63,223 nt of DNA from Candidatus Poseidoniales archaeon (GCA_009887095.1 QXYC01000013.1:1-63223); one strand, 5' to 3'; shown: positions 48,524-58,561, numbered from the stretch's first letter. The notes: generated by a model not told the origin, from the letters alone. Translations and numbers: made by a program.

Positions 48524-50800
48524 TTAGGGTGCTTCTTCGGAAATTCCACCGCGAGTTTTCACTGCAATTCCCTTCTTGAACCCGCAGAACTCATCGGCAG
48601 TTCCGTTCGCTAATCCGTGGCCGAGAAGTTCGCCCTTCTGGTTGACAATCAGGCATGTCTGTGAGGGTTGAATCCAAGGATCCACTGCCAACACAAAGCC
48701 GTGGAACACATTTCGCCCCTGCCGAACAAATGGTTCAGCATCATCATCGACAACAATCCAGGCAGGACCAGCGCCTTTTGGTCCGAGGTTGAAAGTCGGG
48801 TCAAGCGATGAGGGCGGTGTCATTTTCCGAAGTTTGTGAAGGGCTTTTGCGCCGTCATCAGTGATCGAAAGACCACCGTCACCTAGCCGAGGGCTTGCGA
48901 TGTGTGCTCCTTCCTTGGTTTTGGCGTTCTTGACCCGGCCTTGCCTGTTGACCACGAAGGTTGCATCCTCAAGCAATCTTCTTGCATCGGCAAAATCGAC
49001 GTTGAGAAGCACGGTTAATTTGTCGGAGACAAGTCGCCTGTACACAATTGATTTCGCAACATCTCTTCCGTCACGGTCAAGTGGGACAGCACTTGCGGAT
49101 GTGTCATCCACACCATCGACCACGCCTGCTTCGAGGAGGGCTTCCATGCAACGAGCCTGAATGCCATCTCCAAACATGTCCACGGTGACAATTTTACGAT
49201 CACCGAGGAAAAGACGATCCAGTTCACGACGAATCCATGGCAAGTTTGGTCGTCGGCGCCAGAGCCATTCAGGTCCATCGATGTGGGCAAACGGGTTGAG
49301 GTCCTCCAGTGAATAAGGTACGAGGCCAACTGGTGTGAGGATCAGCACTTCCAAACCGGGGCAATGATGGGTGAGGCGAGCCATTATGTCGCTCAAGCGC
49401 TCTCGCCATGGGCCAGAGCTTCCGTGCATGATCAACACAGAATCATCGCCTTTTCCTTCAATTCCACTTGGCTCCCAACGTTGGATGAATTGGCGCCGGG
49501 CAGCGACAATGTGAGGTCGAACAAATGTGTCTTCGCCCCCCCATGCTTCTCCACCTTTGCGTGGGGACTCTTGTGCATGGACAAGCCAGTCCCATCCCTC
49601 TTCCCAACTTCCTGCTTCTTCGCCGCGTTCACGACCTGCGTCTCGGTCGTTGAGGATGAGGTCATCGAGCATTTTCAGTTTCATCATTGCCTGTTGAGGC
49701 CGTGTTGATAGCCACAAAAACGCTTCTCGAAGTGCCGGATGTTGGTGGCTTCGTCGTTCAACCAGCCTCCAAATGGTTCCATCACGGATGGCTTGCTTGC
49801 ACCGAGAGAGTTCGCTCAAGGTCATTTCAAGATTGTAACGAGCCAACAGTTTGGTTCGCTCATCCTTCGGCATAGCCCGTGCTTCTGAGGGGCTGATATA
49901 GGCGACGCAGGGCATCAGAATTGGCCAGTCAACCATGGATTCAATTCGTTCTGTTCCCCATGGAGTCAACAAGCGTCCATCCCTTGCAAAGAGGGCGTAC
50001 GCTGCGGAATCAAACAGATCTGCACCCAATGCAATTGACATCGGGAACAACATTGGGTGGCCACATCCGAACATGTGGACTGGCCGCTGTGGTGGCAAGT
50101 ATGGTAGACTTGCCAGCATGATTTTTGCATAGTCTTTGTATCGATGTTGCTCCATTACGGGAACGATTCCACCGATTGGATGAATTGCGAAATCATACGC
50201 AGCCATGCCTTTGGCTGATTTTGTACGGAGGTCACGAAACAATCCGCCTTGAATCGGACCGTTGAGCATCGTTCTGCCCGAGGTGGCGACGCTGGGGCCT
50301 GCTCGAACGAGGGTCTCATCGACACAAGCCTCCACTTGGGCATGGGTCATGTCGGGTCTAGAAAACACATCCAGCATCGTAGCGATGTCGACGCCAATGC
50401 TGTTCTGGAACTCAACAATTTGTTCCACGCCAACTTCGACGTCTCCGTAAATGTAGGATTGGAATGTGCCAGAATCTGTCATGACAACACCGGGGAAATC
50501 CAAGAGTGCATGAACTCCATCAGCGGTCGCCTTTGCCTTCAGTTCGTCGTGTTTCCAAATGATGTAGGAATTCGTAATCAGTGCGCCGATACCGTACCTG
50601 TCCCACATTTCTCTGGGCTCGATGGTTCGAATGTTGGGGTTGATGACGGGTAAAAGGGCTGGTGTCTCGAGAACACCGTGTGCTGTGTGCAATCGTCCGA
50701 GCCTCGCTCGCCCGTCCCGCGCTGTGATCTCAAACAAACCATTGTCTTGCTTTCTGCACGGTTTTGGGTCGTCTCTACGGCCTTCGTTCCATGCGCCCAT
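48524..50800 (-). CDS. Archaeal tRNA-guanine transglycosylase (TgtA-like) with ArcS-like and PUA domains, zinc site degenerate
   Basis: A 758-residue protein for archaeosine formation at tRNA position 15, where TgtA swaps guanine for preQ0 and ArcS then modifies it. Residues ~20-370 are the TGT barrel, with catalytic Asp109 in VVMTDSGTFQ and further motifs YIYGDVEVGVEQIVEFQ, TMLDVFSRPD and PVHMFGCGHPMLFPM. The expected CxCxxC zinc motif instead reads LMPCVAYISPSEARAMP, with one Cys, and the fourth ligand (His of HNL) is Tyr (ARYNLEMT). Residues ~440-600 (VLIMHGSSGPWRERL, LTPVGLVPYSLEDLNPFAH) look like the ArcS-type central domain. A PUA domain lies at ~685-750. Either activity without zinc, or an ArcS-like role, is possible. 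Confidence 0.82.
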   Translation of the reverse strand: MGAWNEGRRDDPKPCRKQDNGLFEITARDGRARLGRLHTAHGVLETPALLPVINPNIRTIEPREMWDRYGIGALITNSYIIWKHDELKAKATADGVHALLDFPGVVMTDSGTFQSYIYGDVEVGVEQIVEFQNSIGVDIATMLDVFSRPDMTHAQVEACVDETLVRAGPSVATSGRTMLNGPIQGGLFRDLRTKSAKGMAAYDFAIHPIGGIVPVMEQHRYKDYAKIMLASLPYLPPQRPVHMFGCGHPMLFPMSIALGADLFDSAAYALFARDGRLLTPWGTERIESMVDWPILMPCVAYISPSEARAMPKDERTKLLARYNLEMTLSELSRCKQAIRDGTIWRLVERRSHQHPALREAFLWLSTRPQQAMMKLKMLDDLILNDRDAGRERGEEAGSWEEGWDWLVHAQESPRKGGEAWGGEDTFVRPHIVAARRQFIQRWEPSGIEGKGDDSVLIMHGSSGPWRERLSDIMARLTHHCPGLEVLILTPVGLVPYSLEDLNPFAHIDGPEWLWRRRPNLPWIRRELDRLFLGDRKIVTVDMFGDGIQARCMEALLEAGVVDGVDDTSASAVPLDRDGRDVAKSIVYRRLVSDKLTVLLNVDFADARRLLEDATFVVNRQGRVKNAKTKEGAHIASPRLGDGGLSITDDGAKALHKLRKMTPPSSLDPTFNLGPKGAGPAWIVVDDDAEPFVRQGRNVFHGFVLAVDPWIQPSQTCLIVNQKGELLGHGLANGTADEFCGFKKGIAVKTRGGISEEAP

Positions 50801-50865
50801 GAAGGTCTCCCGTTGCCCGACGGCCTTGAATCCATCCGTTCGGCTGGACCGCAGGTTTGGGCGCT

Positions 50866-51348
50866 TCAGACAAATTGTACCTTGCCGTGAACGAGAATAA
50901 ACTCTCGACCAAGTTCGTCAAATGTGTCCAAGAGTGCCTTGTCAAACTGGACCCGGACAATTTCTGAATCGTCTTCAAGGTCATTTTTCACTCCCTCCAG
51001 CGTTCCAGGGGCGGCACCGCAAGAAAGGCAAGCTCCCGTCAAATCAAGCACCAGGTCCAATGCTTCAGAACCGTCTTCAGCCCAGCCGAGCGCTGAGATG
51101 GCGATGCCTCCGCCGTGGCCGTCAAGTGCGGCCCTCACCTCTCCCAATCTCGAGAGCAACGCCGGAACCATATCTTCGGTGTTGATCAAGGTGAGAAGGG
51201 ATGTGGAGCGAAGCCTTTTCTCCTCTTCTGGGTCAACGGTTTCGGCGATTCGCTTTGCAGCCTCTGCAGACATTGCAGCTTTTGCCTCAGCAGCGTATGC
51301 CGCAACCAACTCATCTTCCACCATGGAATCTGGTTTGTGCACCACCAT
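50866..51348 (-). CDS. Nfu/NifU C-terminal-like Fe-S scaffold protein
   Basis: A 160-residue protein. The C-terminal ~90 residues match the NifU C-terminal domain: LGEVRAALDGHGGGIAISAL, then LDLTGACLSCGAAPGTLEGV with the CxxC that holds a labile Fe-S cluster. The N-terminal ~60 residues are an Ala/Glu-rich helix not found in minimal Nfu. It is divergent from the sufCBDSE operon, 114 bases away, which supports a role in cluster delivery and suggests shared control through the inverted repeat between them. Confidence 0.88.
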   Translation of the reverse strand: MVVHKPDSMVEDELVAAYAAEAKAAMSAEAAKRIAETVDPEEEKRLRSTSLLTLINTEDMVPALLSRLGEVRAALDGHGGGIAISALGWAEDGSEALDLVLDLTGACLSCGAAPGTLEGVKNDLEDDSEIVRVQFDKALLDTFDELGREFILVHGKVQFV

Positions 51349-51376
51349 TTCAAGGCTCGGATTAAAACCTGTGACG

Positions 51377-51425
51377 AATGGCTGTCAGTTGGGTGATTCA
51401 TGAACGCAAGTCGACTACAGCCATT
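51377..51425. promoter_or_regulatory. Long-spaced inverted repeat between nfu and sufC
   Basis: AATGGCTGT (51377-51385) and ACAGCCATT (51417-51425) are perfect 9-base arms 31 bases apart in the 114-base divergent region. The spacing is about three helix turns, so two dimers or one looped complex could bind. It is a candidate operator for joint control of nfu and the suf operon. A chance match of this length here is unlikely but not negligible. Confidence 0.38.
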
Positions 51426-51462
51426 GATAAGGGAGAGGCGTGAGCATGAAGTGGGTGTGGCG

Positions 51463-52206
51463 ATGAGTCAAGAGATGTTACGCGTTGAAAATCTCCATGT
51501 GAGCGTCGATAGTACACCTATCATCAAGGGACTCAACCTCACGATTCGCCGTGGCGAAATCCATGTCATCATGGGGCGGAACGGTGCAGGGAAGTCCACT
51601 CTGGCCAACGTCGTCATGGGTCATCCTGCCTACGAGATTACCTCCGGGGAAATCCATTTCCAGGGCCGTCCACTCGAAGAACTCGCTGTTTTCGAGCGAG
51701 CCCGTGCCGGCATGTTCCTTTCTTTCCAGTACCCGGCCGTCATTCCAGGTGTTCAAGTCGGTACCTTCCTCAAAAAATCGGTGGCCTCGGTACGAGATGA
51801 TCCTCCAAAAGGGCGTGCTTTTCGAAAGGAACTTAATGAAGCAATGAGCAAACTTGAGATGGACAAAAGCTTCCTTTCGAGGTATGTTAACGACGGCTTC
51901 AGTGGAGGCGAAAAGAAGCGACTGGAAATCCTTCAAATGCTTCTCCTCAAACCGAGCCTTGCCTTGCTCGACGAAACTGATTCAGGCTTGGATATTGATG
52001 CCCTCAGGATTGTATCCAAAGGCATCAACGAAGTTGCACCAGAAGCAGGATGCCTCATCATCACACACTATCAGCGATTGCTGGACCATGTGAAACCACA
52101 TTACGTTCATGCAATGATCGATGGTGCCATTGTCAAAACAGGCGGTCCCGAGTTGGCATTGGAACTGGAAGAACGCGGCTATGACTGGCTCGATGCCGCG
52201 GCTTGA
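51463..52206 (+). CDS. sufC: Fe-S cluster assembly ATPase SufC
   Basis: ATPase that powers the SufBCD scaffold. The 247-residue protein shows [19 protein letters not shown] (Walker A), [15 protein letters not shown] (SufC signature) and [16 protein letters not shown] (Walker B with SufC-specific ETDSGLD), and the switch His in [12 protein letters not shown]. Start ATG 51463 has GGTG nearby; frames upstream to 51400 are rejected. First gene of the sufCBDSE operon. Confidence 0.96.
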   Translation: MSQEMLRVENLHVSVDSTPIIKGLNLTIRRGEIHVIMGRNGAGKSTLANVVMGHPAYEITSGEIHFQGRPLEELAVFERARAGMFLSFQYPAVIPGVQVGTFLKKSVASVRDDPPKGRAFRKELNEAMSKLEMDKSFLSRYVNDGFSGGEKKRLEILQMLLLKPSLALLDETDSGLDIDALRIVSKGINEVAPEAGCLIITHYQRLLDHVKPHYVHAMIDGAIVKTGGPELALELEERGYDWLDAAA

Positions 52207-52215
52207 GGTGATATC

Positions 52216-53622
52216 ATGAGTGAAGAAGCATTTGAAGCAGTTGGCGATTACAAGTACGGGTTTCACGACCCAGAAAACCACACCATTCGATTTGACAAAG
52301 GGCTTTCCGAACAAGTCGTTCGAGATATTTCCGAACTCAAAAACGAACCCCAATGGATGACTGATATCCGAGTCAAGGCCTTCAAGCACTTCGAGGAAAG
52401 AGCCATGCCGGATTGGGGAAATTGCAACCTTCTGGAATCAATTAACTTCGAAAACGTCACCTATTTCCTACGCTCTTCAGACCAGACTGAAAAGAACTGG
52501 GACGATGTTCCCGATGACATCAAGAACACATTCGACCGGCTTGGTATCCCAGATGCGGAGCAAAAGTGGCTCGGTGGCGTGACCGCCCAATACGAATCAG
52601 AAGCGGTTTACCACTCCATACGCGAGGACCTCGAAGAGCAAGGTGTAATTTTCCTCGACATGGATACGGGTCTGAAAACACACCCAGAGCTCGTTAAGAA
52701 ATTCTTTGGGACAGTCGTCCCGCACAGCGATAACAAATTCTCAGCGCTCAACACCGCTGTTTGGTCTGGTGGCTCGTTCATCTATGTGCCAAAGGGCATC
52801 AGTGTTGAAATGCCGGTGCAAGCCTACTTCCGTATCAACGCAAAGAACATGGGTCAATTCGAACGCACCCTTATCATCGCTGATGAAGGCAGCACTATTC
52901 ACTATGTAGAGGGCTGCACAGCGCCAAGTTATTCGACAGACTCGCTGCATTCTGCTGTTGTGGAATTGGTTGCCATGGAAGGAGCAAAAATCCGGTACTC
53001 AACAGTTCAAAACTGGTCCAACAACGTCTACAACCTCGTGACAAAGCGGGCAGTTGCGCACAAAAACGCCACCGTAGAATGGGTCGATGGAAACATTGGT
53101 TCGAAATTGACAATGAAGTATCCATCCGTTCTGCTCAAGGGCGAAGGTGCTCACGCTGAAGTGATCTCCGTGGCTTACGCAGGTGAAGGGCAGCACCAAG
53201 ATGCTGGCGCGAAGGTCCATCACCTTGCCCCCAACACCACCTCGAACATCCTATCGAAATCCATCTCAAAGAACGGAGGCCGATCTTCCTACCGCGGCAT
53301 GCTCCAAGTCATGCCCAAAGCGAGCGATTGCCGATCAAAAGTGGTCTGTGATGCATTAATTCTTGATGAAAATTCACGCTCGGACACATACCCTACCATG
53401 GAAATCGGGAATTCATCCGCTGACCTTGAACACGAGGCAAGCGTCTCGAAGGTATCCAGTGACCAATTGTTCTATTTGATGAGCAGAGGGTTCACCGAGG
53501 AAGCAGCAATGGGCCTCATTGTCAACGGCTTTTTCGAACCATTCACCCGTGAATTGCCGATGGAATACGCTGTGGAACTCAACAAACTTCTCGAACTGGA
53601 AATGGAGGGTTCGATTGGATGA
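52216..53622 (+). CDS. sufB: Fe-S cluster assembly scaffold SufB
   Basis: Scaffold on which the nascent Fe-S cluster forms within SufBC2D. The 468-residue protein has the right-handed beta-helix core and conserved [41 protein letters not shown] and [14 protein letters not shown], where Cys corresponds to E. coli Cys405. The C-terminus ([20 protein letters not shown]) is shared with SufD. An ideal ribosome site, TGAGGTGAT, overlaps the sufC stop and stands just before the ATG. The sufD ATG lies in its stop (ATGA). Confidence 0.96.
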   Translation: MSEEAFEAVGDYKYGFHDPENHTIRFDKGLSEQVVRDISELKNEPQWMTDIRVKAFKHFEERAMPDWGNCNLLESINFENVTYFLRSSDQTEKNWDDVPDDIKNTFDRLGIPDAEQKWLGGVTAQYESEAVYHSIREDLEEQGVIFLDMDTGLKTHPELVKKFFGTVVPHSDNKFSALNTAVWSGGSFIYVPKGISVEMPVQAYFRINAKNMGQFERTLIIADEGSTIHYVEGCTAPSYSTDSLHSAVVELVAMEGAKIRYSTVQNWSNNVYNLVTKRAVAHKNATVEWVDGNIGSKLTMKYPSVLLKGEGAHAEVISVAYAGEGQHQDAGAKVHHLAPNTTSNILSKSISKNGGRSSYRGMLQVMPKASDCRSKVVCDALILDENSRSDTYPTMEIGNSSADLEHEASVSKVSSDQLFYLMSRGFTEEAAMGLIVNGFFEPFTRELPMEYAVELNKLLELEMEGSIG

Positions 53623-54653
53623 GCTACCTGCAAATGGCAGTCCCTTCACGTTCGGCTCATTTGTGGCGGTACACCCCTTGGAACCGAATTCATCCTACGA
53701 AACCAGACGAACTTCCCGATGTTGATTCGTTGAAGTTTGAGGTTGAAGGCTACGAGGTTTCACCGCTCGTAAAAACCAGCCACGGGTCCGAGATTGCTCG
53801 TGCATTTCTCTACGAGGTTGGTGGCGAGGCGCAAAAACTTACCATCAACGGGAAGGGCGAAGTGATTCACGTTCGGGCACGTGCCGGCGGCCACATCGCA
53901 GTTGGCCATCTTGACCTTGATGTCAAAGGTGAAGCAACGATCATTCTCCACCTCTCGGGCGATGCAGGATGGTGTGGTCTTCACCTTTCAGGTACGATTC
54001 ATCCCAATGCTCATCTCGGCTTTGGATTCATCAACGAACTAGACCAGTCAACCAAGTTGCTTCGATGCGACGATTGGTCGATTGAACGGGATGCATCGCT
54101 CGATAACGCCACCCTCTCTGTTGGCGGGTTTAACTGCAAATCCGACATGAGGGCGACATTGAACGGGACGAATGCCTCCATTCGACAATCCGTCACCGCA
54201 CACGGTCAAGGCGCTCGACACGACGATCACCACATCGAAATTCACCATCTTCATGGCCACACAAACTCTGACCTGGTCACAAACGCAGCATGCGCAGGAC
54301 GCAGCCATTTCGTTGCCACTGGACTGCTGACCATTGCGGAAGGTGCAGACGGTTCTGACGCCGGCCAAGTATTCCGAAACCTCCTCCTTTCCGAGAAAGC
54401 ACGCGCAGAAGCAATTCCTGAACTTGAAGTGCTTGCTGATGACGTGTCTGCTGCCCACGGCGCAGCCAGTGCGCCCATCGATGCGTCGCAACTGCATTAC
54501 CTCATGTCCCGGGGGTTGAGCCCAGAAGAAAGCGAATCAATGATTGTCAACGGTTTCCTCATCGATGCTTTTTCCAATCTGAAGAACGACGCCCTCATCG
54601 AACAGATGCGATCACGACTCACTGTTCATTTGGAATGCGAACTCAAAAGGTGA
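53619..54653 (+). CDS. sufD: Fe-S cluster assembly protein SufD
   Basis: Paralogue and partner of SufB in SufBC2D. The 344-residue protein has the shared C-terminal block [20 protein letters not shown] and the [14 protein letters not shown] segment, whose His matches the essential SufD histidine. The N-terminus ([19 protein letters not shown]) is SufD-like. It is shorter than E. coli SufD. Translation is coupled to sufB by an ATGA overlap; an AGGTGATGAC sequence at its own stop serves as the ribosome site for sufS. Confidence 0.93.
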   Translation: MSYLQMAVPSRSAHLWRYTPWNRIHPTKPDELPDVDSLKFEVEGYEVSPLVKTSHGSEIARAFLYEVGGEAQKLTINGKGEVIHVRARAGGHIAVGHLDLDVKGEATIILHLSGDAGWCGLHLSGTIHPNAHLGFGFINELDQSTKLLRCDDWSIERDASLDNATLSVGGFNCKSDMRATLNGTNASIRQSVTAHGQGARHDDHHIEIHHLHGHTNSDLVTNAACAGRSHFVATGLLTIAEGADGSDAGQVFRNLLLSEKARAEAIPELEVLADDVSAAHGAASAPIDASQLHYLMSRGLSPEESESMIVNGFLIDAFSNLKNDALIEQMRSRLTVHLECELKR

Positions 54654-54657
54654 TGAC

Positions 54658-55851
54658 ATGCCCCTTCGAGATGATTTTCCAATTTTACGGCGTTTGGTTC
54701 ATGGCCACCCGTTGGTTTACCTCGATAATGCAGCAACAACCCAAAAACCACAAGTCGTCATCGACGCTATGAACGACTATTACACCCAATCCAATGCAAA
54801 TGTCCACCGAGCAGTCCACACACTTGCTGGCGAAGCGACGGATGGGTACGAAGCATGCAGAACCCGTTTGAAATCATGGTTCAATGCTGAGCGGGCAATT
54901 CTAACGAGCGGCACGACGGAAGCCATCAATCTCGTGGCCCATGCCTGGGGTCGAGCCAACCTCGTCAAAGGTGATGCCATCGTGCTCACCGAAATGGAAC
55001 ACCACTCCGATATCGTTCCTTGGCAAATGCTGGCTGAAGAACGCGGTGTTGAAGTTCGCTATGTGCCCGTGCTCGAGGATTTCACATTGGACATGGATGT
55101 CTATGCGGCCTCGCTTGAAGGTGCTAAACTTGTCTGTGTGGTTCACACTTCCAATGTCTTGGGTGTGCGAAACCCCCTCGAGGATATCATTCGCCTCGGC
55201 CATGAGGCAGGCGCGAAGGTGCTGATTGACGCCGCACAAGGTGTTCCGCATGAGCGGATCGACTTCGATGCATTTGGCGCAGATTTCATGGCTTTCTCCG
55301 CCCACAAAATGTGCGGCCCCACCGGTATTGGAGCCCTTCTTGTACGGCCCGAGGTGTTTGAAGAAATGGAGCCCTTCATGGGCGGTGGCGACATGATTGA
55401 AACGGTAACCATCGAAGGTTCCACGTACCAAACGAATGAACACAAATTCGAAGCTGGCACCCCCCGAATCGCAGAAGCAATTGGATGGAACGCGGCTTTT
55501 GGCTGGATGGAACCCCTCGATCTCAAACACGAACACAAGCGTATGCTTGAGATCGCTCGATACACAGCAGCAGAGTTGCGTACGCTTGGTATGACTGTTT
55601 ACGGACGCCATGATGACGAAGACAGCGCCGTTGTCTCATTCCTCCACCCGACGCTCCACAGCGAAGATCTTGCCCATCTTCTCGATGCACGCGGGTATGC
55701 GGTTCGTACCGGCCACCATTGTGCACAACCTCTGTTGCACCGTTTGGGTATTTCCAGTACGGTGCGAGCCTCCTTCTACTTGTACAACACAATGGAGGAA
55801 GCTGAACAGTTCATTGCTCAAGTCAAGTCCATCTTGGAGAGGTTTGCATGA
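54658..55851 (+). CDS. sufS: Cysteine desulfurase SufS
   Basis: Removes sulfur from cysteine to give alanine and a persulfide for Fe-S assembly. The 397-residue, group II enzyme has VYLDNAATTQKP, the PLP-lysine in FSAHKMCGPTGIG and the persulfide Cys in VRTGHHCAQPLLH. The 11-residue-extension-free active loop is typical of SufS, which needs SufE, and sufE follows directly with an ATGA overlap. Many archaea lack SufS or SufE, so the gene set is bacterial-like. Confidence 0.96.
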   Translation: MPLRDDFPILRRLVHGHPLVYLDNAATTQKPQVVIDAMNDYYTQSNANVHRAVHTLAGEATDGYEACRTRLKSWFNAERAILTSGTTEAINLVAHAWGRANLVKGDAIVLTEMEHHSDIVPWQMLAEERGVEVRYVPVLEDFTLDMDVYAASLEGAKLVCVVHTSNVLGVRNPLEDIIRLGHEAGAKVLIDAAQGVPHERIDFDAFGADFMAFSAHKMCGPTGIGALLVRPEVFEEMEPFMGGGDMIETVTIEGSTYQTNEHKFEAGTPRIAEAIGWNAAFGWMEPLDLKHEHKRMLEIARYTAAELRTLGMTVYGRHDDEDSAVVSFLHPTLHSEDLAHLLDARGYAVRTGHHCAQPLLHRLGISSTVRASFYLYNTMEEAEQFIAQVKSILERFA

Positions 55852-56261
55852 CCTACCCTGCCCAATTGGTTGAACTCATCGAAGAATTTCAAGACGCTGA
55901 TGATCAAATGGAACGCCTTGAAATGGTGTTCGAAATGGCTGATGAAGTGGTGCTCATTCCTATCGATGACTGGTCAGATCAAACCCGTGTCGTAGGTTGT
56001 CAATCCGAAGCGCATGTACGGGTCAGCCTCGATGACGGGAAGGTGTTGATGGCTGGCGCTGCTGATGCTCAGTTGGTTCAAGGTCTCATGGGTATTCTCA
56101 CCATTGCTATCAACGGGAGCGCCCCAGCACAAGCATTGCTGCTTTCGCCAGAGTTTGCCCAAGAAATGGGCATCCTCAAATCGCTCTCCCCAAGTCGCTC
56201 AAATGGTTTTAGAAACATGTTTGACAAGGTTATGTTGGCGATAAGAGGGTTGGTGGAATAA
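55848..56261 (+). CDS. sufE: Sulfur acceptor protein SufE
   Basis: Accepts persulfide sulfur from SufS. A 137-residue protein with the SufE fold: N-terminal helix LVELIEEFQDADDQMERLE and the acceptor Cys in TRVVGCQSEAHVRV on the exposed loop, followed by GLMGILTIAINGSAPAQAL. Its stop codon is directly followed by the next gene's ATG (TAAATG). Function is highly likely from motif and context. Confidence 0.93.
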   Translation: MTYPAQLVELIEEFQDADDQMERLEMVFEMADEVVLIPIDDWSDQTRVVGCQSEAHVRVSLDDGKVLMAGAADAQLVQGLMGILTIAINGSAPAQALLLSPEFAQEMGILKSLSPSRSNGFRNMFDKVMLAIRGLVE

Positions 56262-56579
56262 ATGGTTGAAAAGCAAGATGTCATGCATCATTTGGATGAA
56301 GTTGAAGATCCTGAATTGGAACTTTCCATCGTCGAACTGGGTCTTGTCTACGACGTTCGGTTTGAGACAAAGGATGGTGTCATGCACGCCGAAATTGACC
56401 TCACACTCACTTCTCCTGGTTGCCCCGCTGCCCCTGAAATCATGGCGGCAACGCACAGAGCTGCTCTTCTGACTGATGGTCTTGATTCCGTGCACATCAA
56501 CCTTGTATGGTCCCCTCGTTGGGACCCCAAAATCCACGCAACTGAAGACGCACGGATGGATATGGGCATCTGGGACTGA
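56262..56579 (+). CDS. DUF59/MIP18 family Fe-S maturation protein (SufT-like)
   Basis: A 105-residue DUF59 domain: EVEDPELELSIVELGLVYDV followed by LTLTSPGCPAAPEI, whose Cys is the conserved MIP18/SufT residue. Such proteins help deliver clusters to targets. It closes the suf operon with no intergenic space after sufE. It ends one base before the convergent DRG GTPase gene. Alternative members are phenylacetyl-CoA oxygenase PaaD; context favours Fe-S work. Confidence 0.92.
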   Translation: MVEKQDVMHHLDEVEDPELELSIVELGLVYDVRFETKDGVMHAEIDLTLTSPGCPAAPEIMAATHRAALLTDGLDSVHINLVWSPRWDPKIHATEDARMDMGIWD

Positions 56580-57695
56580 TCATCGCTTGACGACAATCGT
56601 CAGCAAATCACCGTCTTTGAGAAGATGGTCTAAACCGACACGCTGCCAGTCGAACTTTGCGCTTGGGCCTTTGACCCTTGCATAGCGGAATTTCCGAACG
56701 AAATCCCGATGCAATTGGTTGCAGATGTGCTCCACGGTTGAATCATCTTTGACAATCAGTGGTTCCTCCATGTCTGCTTCTTGCCCTTGTGGTTTCAAGA
56801 ATACACGCATGAAACCGAGGTTGTCATAAATGAAATCTTTGAGGTCTTCCAAGCCAATTCCTTTGAAGGCTGAAATACGCATGACCGGCCAATCCTCTGG
56901 CAGGTTAGAACGAGCTTTGACCAATTCTTCCTCTGAGGCGATGTCGATTTTGTTGATGGCAATCACTGCCTTCTCGTAAATTCTGTTTTGTGCCAAACAG
57001 TCGACAATTTGTTCAGCCGTGGTGTTGTTTCGGAGCGTTACAATCGCTGAAGTGAATCCAAAAGAGCGGATGATGTCACCAATCTCTTCGTCGCTGAGGT
57101 GCGTTTGTTCCACCGTAGTCCTCACGTCAATGCCACCACGTTCTGTTCGCTTGATGAACACTGGCGGCCGCGTTTCGTTCAGCCTGAGACCGGCATTGTG
57201 GAGTTCCCGGTGAAGGACGTTGAAGTGCGCATCTTGGAATGGATCGACGATGTAGAGCACCATGTCTGCACTGCGAATGACGTTGAGAATCTCTCGGCCG
57301 CGGCCTTTTCCTTCCGCAGCACCCTTGATCAGACCCGGCAAATCCAGAATCTGTATCTTTGCACCTCGGTGCTCCATAACGCCAGGAATGCAAGTCAGTG
57401 TGGTGAATGCATAGCCTGCGGCTTCGGAGTGTGCGTCGGTAACCTTGGAAATGAGCGTGGATTTACCAACGGATGGGAAACCAACGAGTGCAACCGTTGC
57501 GTCACCCGATTTCTTGACTTCGAACCCCTTGCCGCCGCCGCTTGCCTTTGAGTGTGCATGTGCCTTTTCTTCTTTGATCTTCAACTGGGCGATTTTTGCC
57601 TTCAGTTTGCCAATGTGAGCGTTTGTTGCTTTGTTCTTCTGGGTCTTGTCAATCTCAGCGCGAATCAATTCGATTTGCTCCTTAATTGTGGCCAC
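56580..57695 (-). CDS. DRG-type Obg-family GTPase
   Basis: Archaeal developmentally-regulated GTP-binding protein homologue, thought to act on ribosomes in translation. The 371-residue protein has an N-terminal helical region, then G1 ALVGFPSVGKSTLISKVT, G3 DLPGLIKGAAEGKGRGREIL and G4 INKID. A C-terminal TGS domain spans ~290-371. The segment DAHFNVLHRELHNAGLRLNE lies in the S5D2L-like insertion typical of DRG. Start is GTG 57695, with GGAGGG nine bases ahead; an in-frame ATG at 57731 would miss this ribosome site. Confidence 0.93.
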   Translation of the reverse strand: MATIKEQIELIRAEIDKTQKNKATNAHIGKLKAKIAQLKIKEEKAHAHSKASGGGKGFEVKKSGDATVALVGFPSVGKSTLISKVTDAHSEAAGYAFTTLTCIPGVMEHRGAKIQILDLPGLIKGAAEGKGRGREILNVIRSADMVLYIVDPFQDAHFNVLHRELHNAGLRLNETRPPVFIKRTERGGIDVRTTVEQTHLSDEEIGDIIRSFGFTSAIVTLRNNTTAEQIVDCLAQNRIYEKAVIAINKIDIASEEELVKARSNLPEDWPVMRISAFKGIGLEDLKDFIYDNLGFMRVFLKPQGQEADMEEPLIVKDDSTVEHICNQLHRDFVRKFRYARVKGPSAKFDWQRVGLDHLLKDGDLLTIVVKR

Positions 57696-57842
57696 GACAA
57701 AACCCTCCAATCCGTACGGCGCGCCGCGCATTCTTCAATGCTGTTGCCTCAGCCTTCGTAAGGTGAAGGTTCATTTTCGAGATGGACGGGGTGCGGGCGC
57801 CGAGCCGATGCCATCAAACGGGTCGGGCACTACGCCTGCTCT

Positions 57843-58523
57843 ATGGGGCTCGAGCTGGTTATGCTTCTCGTCGATGAGCCTGCCTTGAATGGGTTGCTCG
57901 ATCGCACATGGGGCGAGTTGTATGCTGGCATGGAAAAGGGTGCATTCCGCTCGATGCGGCCCGAAGGCGATGCTCGGCTAAAACGCTCCTTCGATATTGA
58001 TGCTGAAGCGGACCTGCTCGATTGGATGGATTCGTGTACGGTTGATACCGATGTTCGCTTAACTGATGCCTTCTCCTCAATCAGAGATGGTGAAGAGGGC
58101 TTGCTTCATCTCATGAAGTATGCAAGCCCCGGCGCTTGGGAAGTTTGGGAAGGACGAGCGTTTCTCTATCTTGACGTGGCACTCAAATCGAACGTGCCTC
58201 ATGTTGACGACCTGTACAGCGAATCCACATGGCAACAGGCATGCGCCCGCCTCGATGGACTTTCTGAGGATGAGTTTGCTGATGCAGTATGCCTTGATTG
58301 GATGGGGCGAAGAAAAGAACTTGGTGAAACCCTCGACGAGAAAGAGGATCCAAAGATTGTACCAACGTACGAAGCCCACAATCGTGCAAGTCGCACAATG
58401 GTTCACGCTGTCAATCGTTGGCTCAATGAAGACTCCCTTGTTGGCATCGTTGGCCGCGAACATCTCCGTGCTGCTGAATGGGGCTATGGCTCGTGGAACC
58501 TCAAGGTCTTCCTTGAGCGTTGA
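57843..58523 (+). CDS. Protein of unknown function
   Basis: A 226-residue acidic, soluble, mostly helical protein, rich in Asp, Glu and Trp. No family is recognised. Long clean frame with normal codon pattern, and its stop is followed 38 bases later by grpE, whose longest frame overlaps it, so they probably share a transcript. Notable features are several WxxR/LDW elements (LLDWMDS, CLDWMGRRKEL) and the absence of any signal peptide. Start ATG 57843 assumed. Confidence 0.6.
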   Translation: MGLELVMLLVDEPALNGLLDRTWGELYAGMEKGAFRSMRPEGDARLKRSFDIDAEADLLDWMDSCTVDTDVRLTDAFSSIRDGEEGLLHLMKYASPGAWEVWEGRAFLYLDVALKSNVPHVDDLYSESTWQQACARLDGLSEDEFADAVCLDWMGRRKELGETLDEKEDPKIVPTYEAHNRASRTMVHAVNRWLNEDSLVGIVGREHLRAAEWGYGSWNLKVFLER

Positions 58524-58561
58524 ACGAGGGGTTCAAAGACCACTTCCTGCACCGCGGCATC

